A DNA stretch of 64,000 nucleotides, from NCBI RefSeq assembly GCF_032842945.2, contig NZ_CP146606.1, forward strand, positions 372,001 through 436,000. Direction: 5' to 3'. The position numbers and the translations under genes were made by a program. Source of the DNA: Roseovarius sp. W115. GTDB lineage: Bacteria > Pseudomonadota > Alphaproteobacteria > Rhodobacterales > Rhodobacteraceae. Positions 8,313-17,253 of this stretch are shown in pieces. The notes under the pieces were generated by a model, which had not been told where the DNA came from, ran no database searches, and saw only the letters and a list, made by a program, of their open reading frames with translations. The first letter of the stretch is position 1, and each line of letters opens with the position of its first letter.

Positions 8313-9913
8313 TTAGTTCTGAAGAACAACAGAGTCGCCAGACTCTTTTCCGGGCAGAATTTTGTTAAAGAACCGACCCATCGCGCCCTTGCGCGCAGGC
8401 TTGGGATCGTTCGGGTCTCGGCCTTCTGCATCGGCATGTTGTTCCATGCTCGGGTCTTGGGATGAGGTGCCTGCTTTATCTTTCGACTTACGTTTCTTGC
8501 GGAGCGGGGTTCCATCCTGTTCGGCCAGAAACGCATCAACGTCTTCAATAGGATTGCCAAAAATGTCGACGGGCTGCGACTTTGACTTGGGCTCTTCGAT
8601 CTTGGATGCCGCCTCACGCTCGACATCCTCTTTGGTCTTCAACAGATGCGACACACCTGGGGTGAACTTGCTGTTCGTGTCGGACACAAGCTCGGAAATC
8701 TTGGATATGATCTCGGGCGCATCTAGGGGGATCGCCGTTGGATCTGGCGGAGGGGCCGCCGCCAGTGTTTTCTGTTTCGGGCTGCTCTCCGTCTCGGCTG
8801 GAACCGCAGCTTTCACCCTTGGATCCGGCGCAGATAAAGGCGCATCCTTGACCGGCGCATGCAGCGGTTTGGAGTCTTCCACGACCGGAGCCGACGCTTG
8901 CGGTTGCACATGGATTTCGGGCTGCGTCTGCGCGACCGGGGCGGGTTGTACAGATTGCACAGGCTGTATGGATGGTTGAGCCTGGACCTGTGGCTGAACG
9001 TGAGCCGCAAGAGCCGCATTCAAATGCCCAAGCCACTGCGCCGCACTCGCAATACGATCCTGGGGATACACATTGAGCGCCTGATTGATCAGGTTCAGGA
9101 ACCCTTGATCCAGGTCCCAGTCCACGCCGCGCAACGGCTCAAAGGGATCTGGGTTTCCTGCCTCAATGGACTGACGACGTATTTCCGCATCGGGTGGGGT
9201 ATAGCCGGTGACGAGGTAATGGAAGGTGGCACCTAGCGCATAGATATCGCTGACCACATGGTGCTCGGCGGCCTGATCGTAAAACTCAAATGGTGAGTAC
9301 CCGTCCTTCACCGCCAAGAGCTTGCTGCTCGCTGACTGATCCTGGCTTTCAATTTCCAGAGAAGATCCGAAGTCAATCAGCGTGACCCTGTTGCGGGCAT
9401 CAATGATGAAATTGTCCGGAGCCAGGTCGCGATGCAGGATGCCTTGCTCGTGGGTGTACTGAACCGCGTCGAGTGCTTCGCTCACAACCTGCAAGAGGGT
9501 CGCGCCATCAAGACGTTCAGGCGTTTCTTCAACGATGGTGCACAGATCCTCGCCATTCACGAAATCCATGCCAAGGAAAGCCGTGCCGTTTTCCTCAAAC
9601 ACCTGATGCACACGCACAATGCCAGGGTGTTCGAGAGCCGCCAGCCGGTAGGCCTCATGCTTGAACTGATCGAGGACGGTCTCGAACCGTTTGGCGAATT
9701 GCTCGGTCTTGGGACAAACACGAAGGGCAGCGCGGGTGCACAAATCCTGGGGGAAGCATTCCTTGATGACCACACGGCGCTTCAGGCTGTCACGCGCAAG
9801 ATAGGTAATCCCGAACCCCCCTGCGAAAGCGGACGTTCAATGACGTACTGCCCCCTCAGGAGTTTCGTGCCGCTGGGCAATTCAATACCACTGCGCTGCG
9901 GTTCAAGATTCAT
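8313..9913 (-). pseudogene. Hanks-type Ser/Thr protein kinase, frameshifted in its glycine loop
   Basis: Two reading frames together encode one kinase of about 533 residues. The first part starts at 9913 and runs through ERPLSQGGSG before reaching a stop. The second frame supplies FGITYLARD, the catalytic VVIKE lysine, HRDLAPDN, the DFG of LIDFGSS and the rest. Restoring one G in the run of six (C6 at 9816-9821 on the plus strand) gives a perfect QGGFGITYLA glycine loop. After the kinase domain (to about residue 290) comes a Pro/Gln-rich linker and a basic tail with no membrane helix. It heads the FHA/PP2C/GTPase operon. The break may be a sequencing error, true decay or a phase-variable tract. 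Confidence 0.85.
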
Positions 9914-10098
9914 CGTCTTCCCCGTTACCTTGGCCCAATGGGAAAGGGTGGTCTTCGAATCAACCCAATCCCGCTCTCTATATGGGCGTTGGAAATGTGG
10001 AGAACTCGTGGCCAAACTTGGCTAACCCTGTGGCCCGACGTGGGGTAAAGCCAAGAATTGAATGCAATTGCCACGCATTGCGGCAAGAGAGTCGCCGC

Positions 10099-11103
10099 TT
10101 AGCGCAAAGAGGCGCGCAGAACGATTTCGGTTTCTAACAGGCGTGATCGTCCGGGGCTGGTGCCTTCGACCATCGCCACCAATTCATCCGCTGCGGCCTG
10201 GCCCATCTCACGATGTGGCACGGCAACCGTGGTGAGTGTGGGCTGAACGATACGCGCCAGTTCCATGTCATCGAACCCTGTGAGCGACACGTCACCAGGC
10301 ACATCAATGCCCACGGTCTTGGCCGATTGCAGCGCGCCGACCGCCAAAAGATCGTTGCCGCAGATCACTGCCGTCGCACGTGGCGTTCGGGCCATGAGGC
10401 GGGCAAAAGCAGCTTCCCCTGCTTCAATCGTATAGGCGGTCTCAATCACGGCCAGCGCGTCGGGCGACACGCCTTTTTCGGCCATGGCTGTTTTTACGCC
10501 ATCCAGACGTTTCTGCGCCCTGTCATTGCCCGCACAAACGCCAGAGATCATCGCAATGCGACGATGCCCGCGGTCAATTGCGGCCTGCGTCACGGCCCGC
10601 ATCGCTGCGTGATTGTCGAACCCGATTGACGGAACTGGTCCATCGGCATCAAATGCCCAGGCCACCAGGGCTGGCACGTTCTGCCGCGCCAGGTAATCAT
10701 AGATCTGCCCTTCGCGCTCATAGCCAATCAGCAAGAGACCATCTGCGCCCCGCGCCACCAAGGTGCGGATCTGTTCCTTTTCGATGTCAGGCTTGTAGGC
10801 AGAGCTGGACACCAAGAGCGTATACCCCCGCGCATGAAGCGCTTCCTGAAATGCTTGCAGACCCTTGGCGAAAATGGCGTTGTCCAGCGTCGGCACAATC
10901 GCCCCGATGGTGTAACTGCGCTTGGCCGCCATGACCCGCGCCGCGAAATTCGGTGTGTAACCCAGCGCATCGACGGCCTTCATCACCTTGTCCCGCGTAG
11001 TCTCAATCACCTTGCCCGGCTCATTCAGACAACGCGACACCGTGGCGGTGGAGACACCTGCCATCTTGGCAACATCATCAAGCGTCGGCACAGGCTCATT
11101 CAT
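10099..11103 (-). CDS. LacI-family transcriptional regulator
   Basis: A 334-residue repressor-type regulator. The start at 11103 (MNEPVPTLDD) fits the family; an upstream extension lacks conservation. The N-terminus is a typical LacI HTH and hinge (TLDDVAKMAGVSTATVSRCLN, then YTPNFAARVMA), followed by a periplasmic-binding-protein-like effector domain. It is divergent from hpsN, and two LacI-type palindromes lie in the intergenic region, so it very likely represses the hps/com genes and itself. The effector is probably dihydroxypropanesulfonate or a pathway intermediate, which is inference. Confidence 0.93.
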   Translation of the reverse strand: MNEPVPTLDDVAKMAGVSTATVSRCLNEPGKVIETTRDKVMKAVDALGYTPNFAARVMAAKRSYTIGAIVPTLDNAIFAKGLQAFQEALHARGYTLLVSSSAYKPDIEKEQIRTLVARGADGLLLIGYEREGQIYDYLARQNVPALVAWAFDADGPVPSIGFDNHAAMRAVTQAAIDRGHRRIAMISGVCAGNDRAQKRLDGVKTAMAEKGVSPDALAVIETAYTIEAGEAAFARLMARTPRATAVICGNDLLAVGALQSAKTVGIDVPGDVSLTGFDDMELARIVQPTLTTVAVPHREMGQAAADELVAMVEGTSPGRSRLLETEIVLRASLR

Positions 11104-11176
11104 TGATGTGGCACAGCCTTTCGCACAGCGTTCACAGGGCCTCATAGCATAAAACAGAAGTTTTGAAACCGCTTGA

Positions 11177-11211
11177 TGTAAGCGCTTGCATAAATTATGT
11201 AAGCGCTTACA
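11177..11211. promoter_or_regulatory. Tandem LacI-type operators
   Basis: TGTAAGCGCTTGCA (11177-11190) and the perfect palindrome TGTAAGCGCTTACA (11198-11211) match the LacI-family consensus with its central CG. Their centres are 21 bp apart, two helical turns, so two dimers would bind the same face. They lie between the divergent lacI-type gene and hpsN and should control both. Confidence 0.85.
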
Positions 11212-11294
11212 CGGAGCTTGTGTGATTCTGCTCCAATGTCATTTGGGGCGTGTATGCGACAGGCCTTTTAACGAGAAATAAGGAACGGCCCTCC

Positions 11295-12602
11295 ATGCCT
11301 CGCGAATATCTTAAAAAAGCAACGCTGACGTCCAAGTCTGATGCGTCCGAAGTTCATGCCACCGTGCAGGGCATCCTGTCCGACATCGAAGCGGGCGGGG
11401 ACGCAAAGGCGTTGGAATATGCTGCGAAGTTTGACCAGTACGAAGGCAACACCCTTCTGACGCAGCAAGAGATTGACACGGCTTGTGAGCAGGTACCGGA
11501 CAAGCTTAAGGCGGACATCCAGTTCGCTCATGACAATGTGCGGCGCTTTGCGGAAATGCAGAAGTCGACCGTGGCGGATGTCGAGATGGAAATCCTGCCG
11601 GGTTTTGTTGCGGGGCAAAAGGCCATTCCAGTGGACGCTGCCGGATGCTACGCGCCCGGTGGCCGCTATAGTCACATCGCCAGTGCCATCATGACCGTGA
11701 CCACAGCCAAGGTCGCAGGCTGCCGTCATATCACCGCCTGCTCGCCCCCACGCCCCGGCGTCGGCATTGCCCCGGCGATTGTATACGCCGCCCATATCTG
11801 CGGTGCGGACAAGATCATGGCCATGGGCGGGGTTCAGGGCGTTGCGGCGATGACATATGGCCTCTTTGGCCTGCCCAAGGCCAACATCCTGGTGGGACCG
11901 GGAAACCAATTCGTGGCCGAAGCCAAGCGCATTCTGTTTGGCAAGGTTGGCATCGACATGATTGCCGGGCCTACGGACAGCCTTATCTTGGCTGATCACA
12001 CAGCCGACGCTCATATCGTGGCCACTGATCTGGTGAGCCAGGCCGAACATGGCTACAACTCACCTGTCTGGCTGGTGACAGACCAACGTGACCTGGCCGA
12101 GAAGGTGATGGAGCTTGTGCCTGGCCTAATCAAAGACCTGCCCGAGCTTAACCGCGACAACGCTTTTGCCGCATGGCGCGACTATGCAGAAGTGATCATC
12201 TGTGCCGACCGCGAAGAAATGGCAGCTTGCTCCGATGACTACGCGCCAGAGCACTTGACGGTGCAGGCCGAAGACCTTGATTGGTGGCTCAACCGTCTGA
12301 CCTGCTACGGCTCTCTGTTTCTCGGTGAAGAAACCACCGTATCCTACGGCGACAAAGCCACCGGCACCAACCACGTGCTGCCCACATCAGGGGCTGCGAG
12401 CTATACCGGTGGTCTAAGCGTGCACAAATACATGAAGATCGTCACCTGGCAGCGCGCCACACGCGAAGGATCCAAATCCGTGGCCGAAGCCACCGCGCGC
12501 ATCTCGCGTCTGGAGGGGATGGAAGGACATGCCCGTGCGGCGGATGTGCGTCTGGCCAAATATTTCCCCAAAGAAAACTTCGATCTAAGTGCCGATGGGT
12601 GA
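11295..12602 (+). CDS. hpsN: Sulfopropanediol 3-dehydrogenase (HpsN), histidinol-dehydrogenase family
   Basis: A 435-residue enzyme of the HisD family. The start at 11295 (MPREYLKKA) follows AAGGAAC. It retains the family's catalytic DDYAPEHL region and the metal-site glycine-rich segments (AGPTDSLILAD, LVGPGNQFVAEAKR). HpsN oxidises (R)-2,3-dihydroxypropane-1-sulfonate to (R)-sulfolactate with NAD. True histidinol dehydrogenase is less likely, because the gene opens an operon with two more alcohol dehydrogenases and sulfopyruvate decarboxylase instead of his genes, and is controlled by LacI operators. Confidence 0.85.
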   Translation: MPREYLKKATLTSKSDASEVHATVQGILSDIEAGGDAKALEYAAKFDQYEGNTLLTQQEIDTACEQVPDKLKADIQFAHDNVRRFAEMQKSTVADVEMEILPGFVAGQKAIPVDAAGCYAPGGRYSHIASAIMTVTTAKVAGCRHITACSPPRPGVGIAPAIVYAAHICGADKIMAMGGVQGVAAMTYGLFGLPKANILVGPGNQFVAEAKRILFGKVGIDMIAGPTDSLILADHTADAHIVATDLVSQAEHGYNSPVWLVTDQRDLAEKVMELVPGLIKDLPELNRDNAFAAWRDYAEVIICADREEMAACSDDYAPEHLTVQAEDLDWWLNRLTCYGSLFLGEETTVSYGDKATGTNHVLPTSGAASYTGGLSVHKYMKIVTWQRATREGSKSVAEATARISRLEGMEGHARAADVRLAKYFPKENFDLSADG

Positions 12603-13368
12603 TCCCGAACAAGACCCACGGGATCTGTTTGATCTGACAGGCCATGTGGCTTGCGTGACCGGCGCAAGCTCGGGATTGGGGCGTCGCGCCGCTGTGACCT
12701 TGGCCGCTGCCGGGGCTTACGTGGTTGGCGTGGCACGGCGCAAAGAGGCGCTGGAGGATCTTAAAGCGGAAGTTGGCGTCGGCATTGAAACGGTCGTCGC
12801 AGATGTGTCGAACAGGGATGATCTCGACACCGTCGTGGCGAAGATCGCAGCGCCCTTTGGTGCACCTGACATTCTTATTCATGCAGCCGGAATCAACACC
12901 CGAGAAGCTGCCGATGATGTCACGGCGGAAGGATGGGACCAAACGCTGGCGCTGAACCTCTCGACCCCCTTCTTCTTGAGCCAAGCCTTTGTGCCGAAAA
13001 TGAAATCCAAGGGTTGGGGCCGCATCGTCAACTTCGCCTCGCTGCAGACCACGCGCGCCTTTCCCGGCGGCATCGCCTATGGCGCATCCAAAGGCGGTAT
13101 CGCCCAGCTCACCCGTGCCATGGCCGAGGCGTGGTCATCGCATGGCATCATGGCCAATGCGATTGGCCCCGGATTTTTCCCAACCGAATTGACCCAAGCC
13201 GTATTCGGTGATGCCGACCGGGCCGCGCGCAACGCTGCGCAAACCTGTGTTGCCCGCAACGGAGAGCTGCGCGACATCGACGGGCCGCTACTTTTCTTGT
13301 GCTCAGAGGCCTCTGGCTATGTCACCGGACAGGTTCTCATGGTCGACGGGGGGTTCACCGCGAAATGA
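12595..13368 (+). CDS. Short-chain dehydrogenase/reductase (HpsO-like)
   Basis: A 257-residue classical SDR. TGASSGLG forms the NAD(P)-binding motif near the N-terminus, HAAGIN is the NAG-like strand, and the active-site YGASKGG follows the catalytic Ser in NFASLQ. The ATG at 12595 overlaps the end of hpsN. In known DHPS clusters two extra dehydrogenases (HpsO and HpsP) interconvert the DHPS enantiomers through the 2-keto compound, and this gene occupies the matching place. The enzyme-to-name assignment is uncertain, so no symbol is given. Confidence 0.85.
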   Translation: MGDPEQDPRDLFDLTGHVACVTGASSGLGRRAAVTLAAAGAYVVGVARRKEALEDLKAEVGVGIETVVADVSNRDDLDTVVAKIAAPFGAPDILIHAAGINTREAADDVTAEGWDQTLALNLSTPFFLSQAFVPKMKSKGWGRIVNFASLQTTRAFPGGIAYGASKGGIAQLTRAMAEAWSSHGIMANAIGPGFFPTELTQAVFGDADRAARNAAQTCVARNGELRDIDGPLLFLCSEASGYVTGQVLMVDGGFTAK

Positions 13369-14345
13369 AGGCGCTTGTTTATGACGGTGTGGAGCAGATG
13401 GGCTACCGGGACGTTGCTGATGCCGCGCCACGTGACGGAGAGCATCTCATCCGTGTCGCCGCCGTGGGCATTTGCGGCTCTGACATGCATGCCTATCTGG
13501 GTCACGATGATCGCCGTCCGGCCCCTCTGATACTCGGGCATGAGGCGGCAGGCGTGATCGTTGGAGGCCCGCGTGCAGGAGATCGCGTCACCATCAACCC
13601 ACTGGTCACGTGCGGCACATGCCCGGCCTGCACATCGGGTCGCGAAAACCTGTGTCCAACCCGGCAGATCATCTCCATGCCACCGCGCGAAGGGGCCTTT
13701 GCCGAGCTTGTCGCGATGCCGGAGCAGAACCTTGTCACAGTGCCGGAGGACACAGCGCTTGATAAGGCCGCTTTGGCTGAGCCACTGGCGGTGAGTTGGC
13801 ACGCCGCACGTCTGGCGCTGGAGGCCCTGCATCCGTCTCAGGATCGGCGCGCTTTGGTTATCGGCGGCGGGGCGATTGGTCTCGCCGCAGCGCTGGCGCT
13901 CGAGGCCATGGGTGTTGATGACATCACCCTTTCGGAGCCGAACGATGCGCGGCGCAATTTCTTGCAGGATACGTGCAACCAAAAGGCCATCGCACAAGCC
14001 GAGGGCACGTTTCCCATCATCATCGACGCCGTGGGCTATGCCGCAACCCGTGCGGCCGCGTCTGCGATGGCAGAACCCGGCGGTGTGATCGCGCATGTCG
14101 GTCTGGGCGAGGATGCCGGGGGTCTCGATGTCCGACGCATGACCCTGCAGGAGATCACCTTTATCGGCACCTATACCTACACAGCCCAAGATTTCCGCGA
14201 CACGGCGCAGGCCATTTTTGACAGCCGCCTTGGTCCGCTCGACTGGTTTGACAAACGCACTCTATCCGATGGTTATCAAGCCTTTCAGGATCTGCGCGCA
14301 GGCCACGTCGCACATCCGAAAATCGTACTCTATCCCGATCAATAG
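13365..14345 (+). CDS. Zinc-dependent medium-chain alcohol dehydrogenase (HpsP-like)
   Basis: A 326-residue MDR enzyme starting at the ATGA overlap with the SDR gene. It has the catalytic-zinc motif CGSDMH, the GHEAAGVIV segment, a structural-zinc cysteine cluster (CGTCPACTSGRENLC) and a Rossmann motif VIGGGAIGLAAAL. The family oxidises secondary alcohols of sugars and polyols. Its position third in the hps/com operon suggests oxidation or racemisation of dihydroxypropanesulfonate. A 50-bp gap separates it from comD. Confidence 0.87.
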   Translation: MKALVYDGVEQMGYRDVADAAPRDGEHLIRVAAVGICGSDMHAYLGHDDRRPAPLILGHEAAGVIVGGPRAGDRVTINPLVTCGTCPACTSGRENLCPTRQIISMPPREGAFAELVAMPEQNLVTVPEDTALDKAALAEPLAVSWHAARLALEALHPSQDRRALVIGGGAIGLAAALALEAMGVDDITLSEPNDARRNFLQDTCNQKAIAQAEGTFPIIIDAVGYAATRAAASAMAEPGGVIAHVGLGEDAGGLDVRRMTLQEITFIGTYTYTAQDFRDTAQAIFDSRLGPLDWFDKRTLSDGYQAFQDLRAGHVAHPKIVLYPDQ

Positions 14346-14395
14346 CATGTAACGCCACACAGCGCCGAGGCGCTCCAACCGAAAGGCTAACTCAG

Positions 14396-14902
14396 ATGAA
14401 TATCGACAAGAAGATCGTTGATGATCTTGTCGCCAACGACATCTCCTTTGTCACCACTGTGCCCTGCAAGCAGCTCGCCGGTGTGATCGAAGAGGTCGAG
14501 AACCGCGACGGCATCTATCACATTCCTTCCAACAAGGAAGACGAGGGCATGGGCCTGTGCGCCGGGGCGCATATGGGTGGTAAACGCCCGGCCATCATCA
14601 TGCAGAACACGGCGATTGGTGTGACGATCAACACGCTGGCAACGCTCATTCAGTATTACCACATGCCGCTTCCGATGATCATTTCCTATCGCGGCGAGTT
14701 GCGCGAACCGGTGGCCTGTCAGGTGGAAATGGCGGTGCACACCAAGGCGCTCTTGGCACAGCTCAACATCCCGACCTACCACTTCCACTGGCAGCGGGAC
14801 GTCGAAGAGTTCGACAACATTCTGAAATACACCTTCATGTGCAACAAACCTGTGGCCATCTTGACCGATGCCAACTTCTGGGGAGGCTATGGCGACCAAT
14901 GA
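14396..14902 (+). CDS. comD: Sulfopyruvate decarboxylase, alpha subunit
   Basis: A 168-residue protein matching the PYR (N-terminal) half of thiamine-diphosphate decarboxylases. It contains the segment PCKQLAGVIEEVE and the conserved glutamate region SNKEDEGMGLCAGAHMGGKRPA, then the MQNTAIG loop. ComD and ComE form the heteromeric enzyme that converts sulfopyruvate to sulfoacetaldehyde. The split into two genes is normal for this family. It is coupled to comE by an ATGA overlap. It follows the DHPS dehydrogenases, so the operon carries carbon from DHPS through sulfolactate and sulfopyruvate. Confidence 0.88.
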   Translation: MNIDKKIVDDLVANDISFVTTVPCKQLAGVIEEVENRDGIYHIPSNKEDEGMGLCAGAHMGGKRPAIIMQNTAIGVTINTLATLIQYYHMPLPMIISYRGELREPVACQVEMAVHTKALLAQLNIPTYHFHWQRDVEEFDNILKYTFMCNKPVAILTDANFWGGYGDQ

Positions 14903-15453
14903 TCCGTTCTGAAATTCTCAAAGAAATCGCCCCGATCCTGCGCGACCAGCTTGTCGTCTGTAACATCGGCATTCCCTCCCAAGAGCTTCATGCGATTGAT
15001 GACCAGCCGACGAATTTTTACATGCTGGGCACGATGGGGTTGTCGTCCTCGATCGGTCTTGGCCTTGCTTTGGCGCAGGACAAAACCGTGATCTCAATTG
15101 ACGGGGATGGCTCGGTTCTGACCAACCTGTGCACCCTGCCCACGATCGCGAACAATGTGGCCGACAATTACATCCTGATGATCATCGACAACGGCTCTTA
15201 TGGCTCAACCGGGGATCAGCCGACCTATACCGGCAAGAAAACCTCGCTAGCGGGTATGGCCCGCGCGGCGGGTTGCGAGAATGTGGTCGAGGTGCAGGAC
15301 GTCGACACTGGCAAGGCTCTGCAAGAAGCCATTGATAGCAAGAAAATGACCGTGATGGTTGTCAAATGCGACAGCGGCAATGCCAAGATGCCGGTGATCA
15401 CCATGGATCCCGTTGTGATCAAGCATCGGTTTATGGAAGCCGTGAAGGCCTGA
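14899..15453 (+). CDS. comE: Sulfopyruvate decarboxylase, beta subunit
   Basis: A 184-residue protein forming the thiamine-diphosphate-binding half. The motif GDGSVLTNLCTL matches the GDG-(x)n-N cofactor motif, and GSYGSTGDQPT follows. The ATG at 14899 overlaps the comD stop. With ComD it makes sulfoacetaldehyde, which is normally cleaved by Xsc to acetyl phosphate and sulfite; xsc is not in the window. A strong terminator follows 25 bp downstream, so this is the last gene of the unit. Confidence 0.88.
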   Translation: MIRSEILKEIAPILRDQLVVCNIGIPSQELHAIDDQPTNFYMLGTMGLSSSIGLGLALAQDKTVISIDGDGSVLTNLCTLPTIANNVADNYILMIIDNGSYGSTGDQPTYTGKKTSLAGMARAAGCENVVEVQDVDTGKALQEAIDSKKMTVMVVKCDSGNAKMPVITMDPVVIKHRFMEAVKA

Positions 15454-15478
15454 GGCGGCCCTTGCCGGAACGAAAGAG

Positions 15479-15504
15479 CCCGCAGCGATATGGCTGCGGG
15501 TTTT
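15479..15504 (+). terminator. Rho-independent terminator after comE
   Basis: Stem CCCGCAGC (15479-15486) pairs with GCTGCGGG (15493-15500) around a 6-base loop and is followed by TTTT. Confidence 0.9.
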
Positions 15505-15578
15505 CTTTTGCAGGTGCTTCTCAAGCCCTGCCGGGCTTTCGGCGCGAAGAAGCCCGTGAGGGCTGATAAGCGCGCGGG

Positions 15579-16913
15579 TCAGTGACCTGCGAGATGTGGG
15601 ATGGCGGTCGCAGCGGCCTGAAGCTTGCCGACAAGCTCGCCGATTTGGTCTTCGGTAATGATAAAGGGCGGGGCGAGCAGGACATGATCGCCCAGTTGCC
15701 CATCGCGCGTGCCGCTCATGGGGTAACAGATGAGCCCCGCTTCGAAAGCCGCCTTTTTGAAGGTCGCAGCAGTTTTGAGGATCGGATCAAACGGTGTCTT
15801 GCTGTCACGATCTTCCACAAATTCCAGCCCTAGGAATAACCCCCTGCCCCGGATGTCACCGACATGAGGATGCTGACCAAAGGCCTCGCGCAGTGCTGTC
15901 ATAAGCTGCTCTGATCGGGTGTTTACATTGGCAATAAGGTCGCGGTCGAACATGGCATTCACCACGGCCAAACCTGCCGCGCAGGCCGTGGGGTGGCCAA
16001 GATACGTATGGCCATGCTGGAAAAAACCCGATCCGGCCCCGATAGTGTCGTAAACCTGTTTGGTGCAGAGCATCGCACCAATGGGCTGATATCCAGCCCC
16101 TAACCCCTTGGCGATGCACAGGATATCGGGCGATATACCGTCCGCGTCACAGGCAAATAGGTGCCCTGTGCGACCCATACCGCACATCACCTCATCAAGG
16201 ATCAAAAGCACGCCGTATGTGTCGCAAATCTCGCGGATGCGCTTGTAGTATCCTGTGATTGCAGGAACCGCGCCCATCGTTGCACCCACCACAGGTTCTG
16301 CGACGAACGCCATCACCTGATCAGCGCCCAGGCGCAGGATTTCATCCTCAAGCTCCTGTGCGGCGCGCAGGCCATAGTCCTCGGCGCTCTCTCCCTCGGC
16401 CCGGTCAACATACTCATAACAGGGCGCGATGTGGCTGACATCCACAAGGATCGGCTCGAACTGTGCCCGCCGCCATGCATTTCCGCCCGTGGCCAGTGCG
16501 CCCAAGGTGTTGCCATGGTAACTCTGCCGTCTCGCGATGAGATGCTTGCGTTGTGGCTCACCGTTTTCGATGTGAAACTGCCGGGCCAGTTTAAGCGCGG
16601 CTTCCACAGCTTCCGAGCCTCCAGATACAAAGTAAACCCGGTCGAGATCCCCCGGCGCATATTTGATCAGCAGATCAGCCAGTTCTTCGGCGGGGTCGCT
16701 GGTGAAAAATCCAGTATGCGCAAAAGCGAGCTTTGCAACCTGATCCTGAATGGCCTTGATGATCTCCGGATCACCGTGGCCAAGGCAAGACACAGCCGCC
16801 CCTCCAGAGCCGTCGAGATACTGTTTACCCGCCTCGTCGGTGAAGTAGCAGCCCTTGGCCGACACCGCCTTGACCGGCGGGGCGGTGATTTGACGAGGAA
16901 AGACATGGCTCAT
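15579..16913 (-). CDS. Class III PLP-dependent aminotransferase
   Basis: A 444-residue fold-type I aminotransferase of the omega/class III group. The start at 16913 (MSHVFPRQ) is chosen because the family begins shortly before the GCYF/DGSGG segment. It has VSGGSEAVEAALK for the phosphate-binding region, SYHGNTLGAL, LILDEVMCGMGRTG and the PLP lysine K269 in IAKGLGAGYQP. The amino donor cannot be read from the sequence. It is convergent with comE, beyond the terminator. A taurine- or amine-type substrate is possible given the neighbouring sulfonate genes, but this is speculation. Confidence 0.85.
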   Translation of the reverse strand: MSHVFPRQITAPPVKAVSAKGCYFTDEAGKQYLDGSGGAAVSCLGHGDPEIIKAIQDQVAKLAFAHTGFFTSDPAEELADLLIKYAPGDLDRVYFVSGGSEAVEAALKLARQFHIENGEPQRKHLIARRQSYHGNTLGALATGGNAWRRAQFEPILVDVSHIAPCYEYVDRAEGESAEDYGLRAAQELEDEILRLGADQVMAFVAEPVVGATMGAVPAITGYYKRIREICDTYGVLLILDEVMCGMGRTGHLFACDADGISPDILCIAKGLGAGYQPIGAMLCTKQVYDTIGAGSGFFQHGHTYLGHPTACAAGLAVVNAMFDRDLIANVNTRSEQLMTALREAFGQHPHVGDIRGRGLFLGLEFVEDRDSKTPFDPILKTAATFKKAAFEAGLICYPMSGTRDGQLGDHVLLAPPFIITEDQIGELVGKLQAAATAIPHLAGH

Positions 16914-17253
16914 GAGGGTCATCCATCCGATGCTGTAAGAGATGTGTAATTTGAGCCTAAACCCGGTTGTTCCAGACTGCAAAAAGCAAATGAAACATAG
17001 TGCCACGGCTCACCTGTGGTCGTTCAACCAATGCAAAAAGAGATTGCTGTCAGGAAGCCCATATTCATATGTGACCTGCATCACCCTGCGCTTGCCGTCA
17101 TGAGACGTCACCAACTGTGCTGAAGCCACACGTCACGCCCGATTTCATGCGGTAACGCTTTCGCGTGGTCCAGTCTATGTCACATCCTTAAAGACACATG
17201 GGCCATTGCCACGCAGGGCGCCTTGATGAGCCTAGCTCTCGATAGAAAACCGG
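16914..17253. other. Intergenic region
   Basis: About 340 bp between the aminotransferase start and the end of the YceI gene. It must hold the aminotransferase promoter. I see no convincing gene, RNA or repeat in it. Confidence 0.5.

Noticed and set aside
7411..8316. A 301-codon plus-strand open frame
   Set aside because: It is the antisense shadow of the acidic region in the FHA gene; repeated Glu/Asp codons leave the opposite strand open.
11295..12602. True histidinol dehydrogenase (hisD)
   Set aside because: The neighbours are sulfonate-catabolism genes under LacI control, and no his genes are near.
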